From Streptomyces mangrovisoli (GTDB taxonomy: Bacteria; Actinomycetota; Actinomycetes; Streptomycetales; Streptomycetaceae): a stretch of DNA of 43,463 nt. Position 1 is the first letter of the stretch; the number at the start of each line of letters is the position of its first letter. The notes beneath the pieces are model-generated. The model saw nothing but the letters and a program-made list of their open reading frames with translations. It did not search any database and was not told the DNA's origin. Location: the NCBI RefSeq assembly GCF_000974985.2, contig NZ_LAVA02000140.1:1-43463 (forward strand), given 5' to 3'. Below, in pieces: positions 1 to 7,521 of the stretch. The position numbers and the translations under genes were made by a program.

Positions 1-17
1 CCCCCCAGCCCTCCTCA

Positions 18-38
18 CGGTCGGGCCCTGCCCGACCG
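18..38. terminator. GC-rich hairpin at left edge
   Basis: Two 8-base arms (CGGTCGGG and CCCGACCG) flank a 5-base loop, 46 bases before the first gene start. It could terminate a gene lying off the left edge or be a leader structure of the cupin gene. There is no T-run, and the upstream context is missing. Confidence 0.3.
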
Positions 39-83
39 CCCCCGCGGCACCCTCGCCCCCCTCGACCGATGAAAGGCCCCGAC

Positions 84-620
84 ATGACCACCGAGACGCC
101 GGCCGGCACAGTCGCACCTGAGATCAGCGGGGAGAGCCCCGGCGGCAACGCTGGCGAACCCCGCGGCGACAACACCGGCGGCACCGTCCGCGAACCCTGC
201 GGCGGGAGCCGCCCGGCGGGTGGCGCCGGGAGCGCGTCGGCCGGCCGGCCGGACCGGGCGGAGGTCCGCACCGACATCCCCCGGTTCCTCCCCGTCGCCG
301 GCCACCACGCCCCCGCCCCCTTCTACCTCACCGCCGACATGTTCGGCGGCGTCCCCGTCGAGCTGGCCGGCGGCCCCATCGACCACCTCGTCGGCCGCCC
401 GGTGGCGGAACCGCACCGGCACCAGGTCGACGAGATCTACTTCCTCGTCTCGCCGAACCCCGGCGGCGCCCGCATCGAGGTCCTCGTCGACGGCGACCGG
501 CACGAGCTGGCCTCGCCCGCCCTGCTGCGCGTGCCGGCCGGTGCCGAGCACCGGTTCCTCACCCTGGAGGCGGAGCCCGGGAGTTACTGCTTCGGTCTGC
601 TGCTCGGTGATGCCCGATGA
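84..620 (+). CDS. cupin-domain protein
   Basis: A 178-residue protein. The first ~65 residues are Gly/Pro/Thr-rich and probably disordered. The rest is one cupin barrel with metal-site motif EPHRHQVDEIYF (two His and a Glu) and a second motif PAGAEHRF contributing another His. Small single-domain cupins of this kind bind a metal and act as isomerases, dioxygenases or epimerases, but the substrate cannot be read from the sequence. An ATG also exists at 69, but AAAGG lies just after it and 8 bases before the ATG at 84, so 84 is preferred. Its stop overlaps the start of the next gene (ATGA), so it belongs to the same transcript as the aminotransferase and is probably part of the same pathway. 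More genes of the locus may lie to the left. Confidence 0.8.
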   Translation: MTTETPAGTVAPEISGESPGGNAGEPRGDNTGGTVREPCGGSRPAGGAGSASAGRPDRAEVRTDIPRFLPVAGHHAPAPFYLTADMFGGVPVELAGGPIDHLVGRPVAEPHRHQVDEIYFLVSPNPGGARIEVLVDGDRHELASPALLRVPAGAEHRFLTLEAEPGSYCFGLLLGDAR

Positions 621-1663
621 CCGCGCCGGCCGTGCCCCGCACCCTGCTGCGGCTGCACCTCTCCGAGAGCCCCTACGGCCCGAGCCCGCACGCCCTGCGC
701 GCCGCGCACGAGGCCGTGGACGCCACGGGGACCTACCCCGACCCCACCCGCACCGCGCCCGCGCACGCGATCGCCGACCTGCTCGGGGTGCGCCCCGACC
801 AGGTCGCCGTCGCCAACGGCAGCGACGAACTCGTCCTGCTCAGCGCGCTGTCGCTGGGCGACCGGCGCCGCCCCGGCGTGACCACCGCGGGCACCTTCCC
901 GGGCTACCGGATCTGCCTGGAGAACGTCGGCCGCGGCTGCCGCGAGGTCCCCGCAGGTGAAGTCGGCGCTCTCGCCGACGCGTTCGCCACGGCCGGGATC
1001 GCCTACGTCTGCAACCCGCACAACCCCACCGGCGGTGCCCTGGACCGGGCCTCCTTCGACCTCCTCGTCGAGCGGGCCGCCGCCACCGGCACCCCGCTCG
1101 TGGTGGACGAGGCGTATCTGGACTTCGCGCCGCCCGGCACCCCTTCGGTGCTCGACCACATCGGCGGTGGCGCGCCCGTCGTGGCCCTGCGCACCTTCTC
1201 CAAGGCGCACGGCCTGGCCGGACTGCGCATCGGGTACGCCGTCGGCGACGCGGGCCTGCTCGCCCGGCTGCGCGACGCCCAGGGCACCATGCCGTTCAGC
1301 GTCAACCGCGCCGCCCAGGCCGCGGCCGTCGCCGCGCTCGCGGACCGCGCGCACCTGGAGCGGGTGCGCGAGGGGAACGCGGCCGCCCGCGAGCGGTTCC
1401 GCGCCGAACTCGCCGCACGCGGCCGCCTCGCGCTGCCGTCCGTGACCAACTTCCTCGCCGTGCCGGTGCCCGACTCCGCCGAGGCCGAACGGCTGTTGGA
1501 GCGGGACCACGGCATCCTCGTCCGCGACGCGGGCCGGTTCGGCCTCGCCGGGCACCTCCGGATCTCCGTCGGCGAGGCATCGGCGCGGAGCCGCCTCCTC
1601 GACGCCCTCGACGCCGTCGCCCCCGTCGGCGTTCCCCTCCCCACCCCCAAGGAGCAGCGATGA
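617..1663 (+). CDS. HisC-like PLP aminotransferase (fold type I)
   Basis: A 348-residue class I/II aminotransferase resembling histidinol-phosphate aminotransferases in length and motifs: substrate-proximal LHLSESPYGPSP near the N-terminus, NPHNPTGG, DEAYLDF, and the PLP lysine K196 in TFSKAHGLAGLRIGY. It would move an amino group between an amino acid and a 2-oxo acid or aldehyde. No other histidine genes are near, and the gene is coupled by ATGA overlaps to the cupin before it and the GNAT after it, so I infer a pathway-specific transaminase rather than histidine biosynthesis. Possible partners are carbonyl compounds derived from the lysine-degradation-type products encoded downstream. The family call is secure; the substrate is unknown. 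Confidence 0.88.
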   Translation: MTAPAVPRTLLRLHLSESPYGPSPHALRAAHEAVDATGTYPDPTRTAPAHAIADLLGVRPDQVAVANGSDELVLLSALSLGDRRRPGVTTAGTFPGYRICLENVGRGCREVPAGEVGALADAFATAGIAYVCNPHNPTGGALDRASFDLLVERAAATGTPLVVDEAYLDFAPPGTPSVLDHIGGGAPVVALRTFSKAHGLAGLRIGYAVGDAGLLARLRDAQGTMPFSVNRAAQAAAVAALADRAHLERVREGNAAARERFRAELAARGRLALPSVTNFLAVPVPDSAEAERLLERDHGILVRDAGRFGLAGHLRISVGEASARSRLLDALDAVAPVGVPLPTPKEQR

Positions 1664-2154
1664 TCAGCCCCACCTCCGTCGACACCGACCGCCTGAGGCT
1701 GCGCGAGGTGCAGCCGGCCGAGGCCGAGGAGCTGAAGCAGGGCCGCGGCGCGGGCCTCGACTGGCTCGGCGGCGCACCCGGCGAGGGTTCCCGGGAGGCG
1801 GCGGGGCTGCTCGTCGCCGCGCACGGCGCGGGCCTGCACCGGCCCGGCTGGGGCATGTACGCCCTGGTCCGGCAGGAGGACGGCGTGGTCGTCGGCGGCA
1901 TGGGCTTCCACGGCCCGCCGCAGGACGACTCCGTCGAGATCGGCTTCGACCTGCACCCCGAGGCGCGCGGCCACGGCTACGCCACCGAGGCCCTGGTGGC
2001 CCTGGCGCGCTGGGCGCTGCGCGACCCGGCCGTCGGCACGGTCGTCGCCACCACCACGGCCGACAACACGCCCTCCCAACGCGTCATGGAGCGTGCCGGG
2101 TTCGACCGCGGCCCCGACCGCGACGGCATGTTCTTCTACACCCTCACCGACTGA
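1660..2154 (+). CDS. GNAT-family N-acetyltransferase
   Basis: A 164-residue protein of the RimJ/RimL-like GNAT type. It begins with the usual LRLREVQPAEAEEL strand-helix, carries acetyl-CoA pyrophosphate-binding motif A as ARGHGYATEAL, and ends with NTPSQRVMERAGF, typical of motif B. It should transfer an acyl group from acyl-CoA to an amine. The start overlaps the aminotransferase stop (ATGA). In a locus that makes diamino acids, plausible roles are modifying an amino group of the product or giving self-resistance by acetylation, as in streptothricin and related systems; this is inference. It is the last gene of the first coupled run, with 188 bp before the next gene. Confidence 0.85.
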   Translation: MISPTSVDTDRLRLREVQPAEAEELKQGRGAGLDWLGGAPGEGSREAAGLLVAAHGAGLHRPGWGMYALVRQEDGVVVGGMGFHGPPQDDSVEIGFDLHPEARGHGYATEALVALARWALRDPAVGTVVATTTADNTPSQRVMERAGFDRGPDRDGMFFYTLTD

Positions 2155-2342
2155 CGGACCGTCAGGCAACAGTCGATCCGGTGGCGTCGTACGGCCGTTG
2201 CGCCCGCGCCTGTGTCGTGTCCGCACCCGCACCTCGGGCCTCGGCTCGCACGTCGGGCCCGCACCCGCACCGCGGCCGTACGCCGCCCCGTCCCTCCCCG
2301 ACCCACCCGCCGTCAGCGGCCGGGAGAAAACCGAGGCACCCC

Positions 2343-3737
2343 GTGAAAACCGCACCCGCGCCGCTCGTCCGGGAGGCGGCCGACGCGCTCGCCCAGCCCT
2401 ACGGCTACCGGCGCCACGAGGCGATCGAGCCGGACTGGCGGCGCTTCCCCGCCTGGCGGCACGTCACCGCCGCCGAGTGGCGCGACCCGCAGTGGCAGCG
2501 TGCCCACTGCGTCAAGGGAGCACGACAGCTGCGCGAGGTGGCAGGCCCCGGCCTCGACGACACCTTCTACGACGATCTCGACGCCGACCAGCGCCAGTTC
2601 GCGACCATGCCCATCCTGCTCACCCCGCAGGTCCTCAACACGATCGGGCCGAACTCCGCGCCGGACGCCGCGACCTGGTACGCCGACCCCGTCCGCCGCT
2701 ACATGCTGCCCGTCGCCAGCGACCGCCACCCGCGCTGGCCCAGCCACCCGCTGGCCTCGCGCGACTCGCTGCACGAGGCGGAGATGTGGGTCGTCGAGGG
2801 ACTCACCCACCGCTACCCGACGAAGGTCCTCGCCGAACTCGTCACCACCTGCCCGCAGTACTGCGGCCACTGCACCCGCATGGACCTGGTCGGCACCTCC
2901 ACCCCGCAGGTCGACAAGTACCGCTTCGTGCTGCGCCCGGCCGACCGCCTCGACCGGATGATCGCCTATCTGCGCGCCACGCCCACCGTGCGCGACGTCG
3001 TGGTCTCCGGCGGGGACGTCGCCAACGTGCCCTGGCCGCGCCTGCGTTCGTTCCTCGACCGGCTGCTGGACATCGACAGCGTCCGCGACATCCGGCTCGC
3101 CAGCAAGGGCCTGATCGGACTGCCCCAGCACTGGCTCGCGCCCGACGTGCTCGACGGCATGGCCGCACTCGCCGCCAAGGCGTCCGCACGCGGTGTCTCC
3201 CTCGCGATGCACACCCACGCCAACAACGCCCAGCAGATCACGCCGCTCGTCGCCGAGGCCTCCCGGGCACTGCTCGCCGCCGGCCTGCGCGACGTACGCA
3301 ACCAGGGCGTGCTGCTCCACGGGGTCAACCACACCCCCGAGGCGCTGCTCGACCTGTGCTTCGCCCTGCTCGACAGCGCCCAGATCATGCCGTACTACTT
3401 CTATCTCTGCGACATCGTGCCCGGCGCCGAGCACTGGCGGCTGCCGCTCGCCGAGGCCCAGCGGCTCCAGCACGCCATCATGGGCTACCTGCCCGGCTTC
3501 GCCACGCCCCGCCTGGTCTGCGACGTGCCCTACGTCGGCAAGCGCTGGGTCCACCAGGCCGACGCCTACGACCGTGAACTCGGCGTCTCCGACTGGTCGA
3601 AGAACTATCTGACCTCCGTCGAGCACGACGACCCGCAGGCGCTGCGCCGCGTCCACCACTACTACGACCCGCTGCACACCCTCCCCGAGACCGGGCAGGC
3701 GTACTGGGCCGACTGGCAGCCGGGGGACGAGCGATGA
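2343..3737 (+). CDS. kamA: lysine 2,3-aminomutase-like radical SAM enzyme
   Basis: A 464-residue radical SAM, PLP-dependent aminomutase. The Fe-S/SAM motif is CPQYCGHC (C170, C174, C177), followed by SGGDVANV. By alignment from memory with clostridial lysine 2,3-aminomutase, D357 (YLCDIV) and D394 (VCDVPY) match the two aspartates that hold the epsilon-ammonium of lysine, and K400 (VGKRW) matches the PLP lysine. The usual glycine-rich APGGGGK loop is replaced by VPYVGK, one residue shorter, so this is a divergent branch. The expected reaction is L-lysine to beta-lysine. The GTG at 2343 is preferred because GAGG precedes it and conserved sequence begins soon after; the frame is open back to 2181. 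It overlaps the next gene by ATGA. Confidence 0.85.
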   Translation: MKTAPAPLVREAADALAQPYGYRRHEAIEPDWRRFPAWRHVTAAEWRDPQWQRAHCVKGARQLREVAGPGLDDTFYDDLDADQRQFATMPILLTPQVLNTIGPNSAPDAATWYADPVRRYMLPVASDRHPRWPSHPLASRDSLHEAEMWVVEGLTHRYPTKVLAELVTTCPQYCGHCTRMDLVGTSTPQVDKYRFVLRPADRLDRMIAYLRATPTVRDVVVSGGDVANVPWPRLRSFLDRLLDIDSVRDIRLASKGLIGLPQHWLAPDVLDGMAALAAKASARGVSLAMHTHANNAQQITPLVAEASRALLAAGLRDVRNQGVLLHGVNHTPEALLDLCFALLDSAQIMPYYFYLCDIVPGAEHWRLPLAEAQRLQHAIMGYLPGFATPRLVCDVPYVGKRWVHQADAYDRELGVSDWSKNYLTSVEHDDPQALRRVHHYYDPLHTLPETGQAYWADWQPGDER

Positions 3738-6616
3738 CCGGCACCGCACGGACCACGCAGGCGCCGCGCGCCCTACCCACCGCGGGCGCGCCGCTGACCG
3801 CACGGAGCGGGCAGGCCCCGAGGACCGCACAGAGCGGGCAGGCCCCGCGCACCGCACAGAGCAGGCAGGCCCCGCCGGAGGTGCCGGGTTCGCCGCTGGG
3901 ACTGCACCGGGTCCTCGAACCCGCCGGGGTCCTCCCGCAGGCCGCCACCCGGCTCGACCCCCACTCCCCGCTGCGCGACGACGAGGTCCGCGTCGACGTC
4001 GAGTACCTCAACCTCGACGCCGCCTCCTACCGGCAGTTGCACGAGGAGCACGGCGGCGACGGCGACGCCGTGCGCGCGGCGGTGTGCCGGATCGTCGGCG
4101 AGCGCGGCAAGATGCACAACCCGGTCACCGGCTCCGGCGGGATGCTGATCGGCACGGTGGCCGAGGCCGGTCCCCGCTCGCCGCTCGGTCTCGCGCCGGG
4201 CGACCGGGTCGCGAGCCTGGTCTCGCTCACCCTGACCCCGCTGGCCCTGACGGACGGGCTGCGCGACTGGGACGGCCTCGGCGAGCGGGTCCCGGCCCGG
4301 GGCCACGCGGTGCTGTTCGGCCGTTCGGTGGCCGCGGCGCTCCCCGCCGACCTGCCGGACGAACTGTCGCTGGCGGTCCTGGACGTGTGCGGGGCGCCCG
4401 CCCTGACCGCCCGGACCGTCGCCGAGCACGCCGCCCGCACCGGCAACGCGCCCTCGGTCGCCGTCCTCGGCGCGGCCGGCAAGTCCGGCAGTCTCGCCCT
4501 CGCCGCCGCCCGCCGCGCCGGTGCCGGACGGCTCGTGGGCGTGGTCCCGGACGCGGCCGAGGAAGCCGCCCTGACCGCCTCGGCGCTGGCCGACACGGTC
4601 GTACGGGCCGACGCCCGCGACGCGGTCGCGCTCGCCGAGCGGCTGGACGCGTGCGGGGGACCGGCCGACATCACCGTCGTCTGCACCGACGTGCCCGGCT
4701 GCGAGCACCCCGCGATCCTCGTCACCCGCGACGGCGGCACGGTCCTCTTCTTCTCGATGGCCACGTCCTTCCCGGCCGCCGCGCTCGGTGCCGAGGGCCT
4801 GCGCGCCGACGTCACCCTCCTCATCGGCAACGGCTACCAGCCGGGGCACGCGGAGACGGCCCTGGACCTGGTGCGCACCGACGCCGGGGTGCGGGCACTG
4901 TTCGACCGACGGCTCGCACCGACGCCGCAGACCACCCGGGCCCCGCACGGCGCTCCGACGGACGCGCTCCCGCGGACCGACCCCACCCCCACCGGAAAGC
5001 TGGGCCTCGACCCCGATCTGGTGCGCCGCGCCCGCGAGTTGGCCGTGCGTGCCGGGCGCCCCGTCGTCGACCTCGCGCGTTCGCACACCACCGTCGCCGT
5101 CGAGCGGGCCGCGCTGCGCCTGGCCGGTCTGTCCGGGGCCGACGCGGAGGGCATCCCCTGGGCCAACCGGCTCGTGGACGCCGTACGCGATCAGGTCGGT
5201 CTGGAACACGGTGTGGCGCTGCCGGTGTGGCACGCCCTGCGCGGCGGCGGCACACGCGACCTCGCCGAGCTCGCCGCCCGGGCCACCGCCCGCGACGTCG
5301 ACTTCCGGCTGCCCGAGGGTGCCGACGCCGAAGTGGCCGTACGGGACGCGCGGCGGGCGATGGCCGGCGGCCTCGGCGTGATCGACGCCCGCCGCCGCGA
5401 ACGTGAACGCCTCATCCGCACCTGGGGCGAGCCCACCGGGCCGCTCGTCTACCTGATCGTGGCCACCGGGGACATCCACGAGGACGTACGGCAGGCCGTG
5501 GCCGCGGCCCGCGGCGGCGCCGACGTCATCGCGGTGATCCGCTCCACCGGGCAGTCGCTGCTCGACTACGTGCCGCACGGCGCCACCCGGGAGGGCTACG
5601 CGGGCACCTACGCCACGCAGGAGAACTTCCGCCTGATGCGGGCCGCGCTCGACGAGGTGTCGGCCGAACTCGGGCGCTACGTACGCCTGACGAACTACGC
5701 GTCCGGCCTGTGCATGCCGGAGATCGCCGTCCTGGCGGGCCTCGAACGCCTCGACATGATGCTCAACGACTCGATGTACGGCATCCTCTTCCGCGACATC
5801 AACCCGGTGCGCACCTTCGTGGACCAGCGCTTCTCACGCCAGTTGCACGCCCGCGCGGGCATCGTCATCAACACCGGCGAGGACAACTACCTCACCACCG
5901 CCGACGCCGTCGAGGCCGCTCACACGGTGACGGCCAGTCAGCTGCTGAACGAGTACTTCGGCAAGGAGGCCGGCCTCACCGACGCCCAACTCGGCCTGGG
6001 CCACGCCTTCGAGATCGACCCGGACCTGCCGGACTCGTTCCGCCTCGAACTCGCCCACGCGCTGCTGGCCCGCGAACTCTTCCCCGACGCGCCGCTGAAG
6101 TGGATGCCCCCGACCCGCCACATGACCGGCGACGTCTTCCGCGGCTATCTGCTCAACGGCTTCTTCAACCTGGCCGGTGCGCTCACCAAGCAGAACATCC
6201 TGCTGGTCGGCATGATGACGGAGGCCGTCGTCACGCCGTTCCTGTCCGACCGGGACCTCGCGCTCCAGAACGTCCGGTACGTCATGGACGCCGCCGGTTC
6301 GCTGGAGGAGGACTTCCGCCCCGCGCCCGGAGGGCTGATCACCCGGCGCGCGGACCACGTGCTGCGCGAGGCCGTCGGCCTGCTGGAGCGCCTCACCGAC
6401 CGCGGCCTCCTCGACGCGATCGCCGCGGGCACCTTCGGCGGCATGTGCCGGCCCGTCGACGGCGGCCGGGGCCGCGACGGGGTCGCCGAACGCGCCCCGG
6501 GCTACCGCAATCCGGCGATCGAACTGCTCGAAGCCTCCCCGCATCCCGACCGGGACGGAGACCCAGCTCCAGCCCCAGACCGAGACCGAGACCGAGAAGG
6601 AGAAGACCAGCCATGA
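3734..6616 (+). CDS. kdd-kamD: Kdd-KamD fusion: 3,5-diaminohexanoate dehydrogenase + lysine 5,6-aminomutase alpha subunit
   Basis: A 960-residue protein with two enzymes that are normally separate. Residues ~50-395 match L-erythro-3,5-diaminohexanoate dehydrogenase: LGLHRVLEPAGVLPQAA, ERGKMHNPVTGSGGML, LVSLTLTPL, Rossmann GAAGKSGSLAL, and ATSFPAAALGAEG followed by LIGNGYQPGH. After a Pro/Thr linker (~395-422), residues ~423-940 match the alpha subunit of beta-lysine 5,6-aminomutase: SHTTVAVERAALRLAG, IPWANRLVD, IVATGDIHEDV, RSTGQSLLDYVPHG, YATQENFRLM and NTGEDNYLTTADAV. Together with KamE downstream it would turn beta-lysine into 3,5-diaminohexanoate (adenosylcobalamin, PLP) and oxidise that to 5-amino-3-oxohexanoate (NAD). 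The reading frame is continuous, with no stop or shift between the halves. The start overlaps the kamA stop. The first ~50 residues are low complexity and include a 9-residue tandem repeat. Confidence 0.9.
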   Translation: MTGTARTTQAPRALPTAGAPLTARSGQAPRTAQSGQAPRTAQSRQAPPEVPGSPLGLHRVLEPAGVLPQAATRLDPHSPLRDDEVRVDVEYLNLDAASYRQLHEEHGGDGDAVRAAVCRIVGERGKMHNPVTGSGGMLIGTVAEAGPRSPLGLAPGDRVASLVSLTLTPLALTDGLRDWDGLGERVPARGHAVLFGRSVAAALPADLPDELSLAVLDVCGAPALTARTVAEHAARTGNAPSVAVLGAAGKSGSLALAAARRAGAGRLVGVVPDAAEEAALTASALADTVVRADARDAVALAERLDACGGPADITVVCTDVPGCEHPAILVTRDGGTVLFFSMATSFPAAALGAEGLRADVTLLIGNGYQPGHAETALDLVRTDAGVRALFDRRLAPTPQTTRAPHGAPTDALPRTDPTPTGKLGLDPDLVRRARELAVRAGRPVVDLARSHTTVAVERAALRLAGLSGADAEGIPWANRLVDAVRDQVGLEHGVALPVWHALRGGGTRDLAELAARATARDVDFRLPEGADAEVAVRDARRAMAGGLGVIDARRRERERLIRTWGEPTGPLVYLIVATGDIHEDVRQAVAAARGGADVIAVIRSTGQSLLDYVPHGATREGYAGTYATQENFRLMRAALDEVSAELGRYVRLTNYASGLCMPEIAVLAGLERLDMMLNDSMYGILFRDINPVRTFVDQRFSRQLHARAGIVINTGEDNYLTTADAVEAAHTVTASQLLNEYFGKEAGLTDAQLGLGHAFEIDPDLPDSFRLELAHALLARELFPDAPLKWMPPTRHMTGDVFRGYLLNGFFNLAGALTKQNILLVGMMTEAVVTPFLSDRDLALQNVRYVMDAAGSLEEDFRPAPGGLITRRADHVLREAVGLLERLTDRGLLDAIAAGTFGGMCRPVDGGRGRDGVAERAPGYRNPAIELLEASPHPDRDGDPAPAPDRDRDREGEDQP
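3803..3883 (+). repeat. 27-bp tandem repeat, about 3 copies
   Basis: Three head-to-tail copies of a 27-base unit (3803-3829, 3830-3856, 3857-3883, the last diverging at its end) encode repeats of the type SGQAPRTAQ. They lie in the disordered N-terminal extension of the Kdd-KamD fusion, before the first conserved Kdd motif. The unit is a multiple of three, so copy-number changes keep frame. Confidence 0.85.
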
Positions 6617-7521
6617 CCACCCCCGCGGGACCGCCGTCCGCGGTCCGCCCCTACGGCGACACCACCGACGACGGCATGGTCCAGCTGTCGTTCACCCTCC
6701 CCCTGCCGCACGGATCCCTCGCCGAGGCGACGGCCCTCCAACTCGCCCGCCAGATGGGCCTGGAGCGCCCCTTGCTGGTGCACGCCCGCCCCGTCGGCAC
6801 CGAGTTCAGCTTCTTCGTGGTCTACGGCCCCGTCGTGCACCGCGTGGAACCGGGCGACGTCGACGTGGTGGAGCGGGAGTACCCGCTGCTGTCCGCGCAG
6901 GAGGTCGACGAGGCCCTGCACGCCCGGCTGGGCCGGGATCTGGTCGTGGTCGGCGCGTGCATCGGCACGGACGCCCACACCGTCGGCATCGACGCCATCC
7001 TCAACATCAAGGGCTTCGCCGGCCAGAAGGGCCTGGAGTACTACCACTCCATGCGGGTGGTGAACCTCGGCGCCCAGGTCGCCGTGGCCGACCTCGCGCG
7101 CCGCGCCGTCGACGAGGGCGCCGACGCGGTCCTCGTCTCCCAGGCGGTCACCCAGCGGGACGCGCACCTGACCAACGTGCGCGAGCTCGGCGCGGAACTC
7201 GACCTGGCCTACGCGGGCCGCACCCGGCCGCTGCTCGTCGTCGGCGGGCCCCGCTTCGACCCGGCGATGGCGGCCGAACTGGGCGTCGACCGGGTCTTCG
7301 GCCGCGGCACCACCCCCGACGACGTGGCGAGCTATCTCGCCCACGCGGTACGGCCGTCGAGGGGCGAGGGGGCTGATGCGGCCGGGGGCGCGCCGGTGCG
7401 GGTCGCCGACGAGCCCGGCACCGCGCCCTCGCGGGACGCGGACGCGGACGCGGACACTGACGTGGACGTGGACGTGGACGCGGCCGTCGGCGCCGTCGCC
7501 CGGAACGGGAGTGCCGTATGA
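6613..7521 (+). CDS. kamE: lysine 5,6-aminomutase beta subunit (cobalamin-binding)
   Basis: A 302-residue protein. The N-terminal ~100 residues form the small beta-subunit domain. Then comes the base-off cobalamin motif DAHTVG (D120, H122) in GACIGTDAHTVGID, followed by ILNIKGFAGQKGLEYYHSM, in which K133 matches the lysine that forms the PLP aldimine in the clostridial beta subunit. The C-terminal Rossmann-like B12 fold runs to about residue 250. It should pair with the KamD half of the upstream fusion, whose stop it overlaps (ATGA). The last ~50 residues are unusual: a Gly/Ala/Asp-rich tail with alternating acidic repeats (DADADADTDVDVDVD). The ATG at 6613 is the first start that gives the conserved N-terminus; the open frame upstream overlaps the fusion gene and is not coding. 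Confidence 0.92.
   Translation: MTTPAGPPSAVRPYGDTTDDGMVQLSFTLPLPHGSLAEATALQLARQMGLERPLLVHARPVGTEFSFFVVYGPVVHRVEPGDVDVVEREYPLLSAQEVDEALHARLGRDLVVVGACIGTDAHTVGIDAILNIKGFAGQKGLEYYHSMRVVNLGAQVAVADLARRAVDEGADAVLVSQAVTQRDAHLTNVRELGAELDLAYAGRTRPLLVVGGPRFDPAMAAELGVDRVFGRGTTPDDVASYLAHAVRPSRGEGADAAGGAPVRVADEPGTAPSRDADADADTDVDVDVDAAVGAVARNGSAV
7435..7482 (+). repeat. hexanucleotide array encoding acidic tail
   Basis: Eight GAC-starting hexamers (mostly GACGCG or GACGTG) in a row encode an Asp-Ala/Asp-Val run at the C-terminus of KamE, outside the catalytic fold. It is a probable replication-slippage tract. Confidence 0.85.

Noticed and set aside
2155..2342. Cobalamin riboswitch before the B12-dependent aminomutase genes
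   Set aside because: I looked for the conserved B12-box and flanking stems and saw neither in the 188-bp gap.
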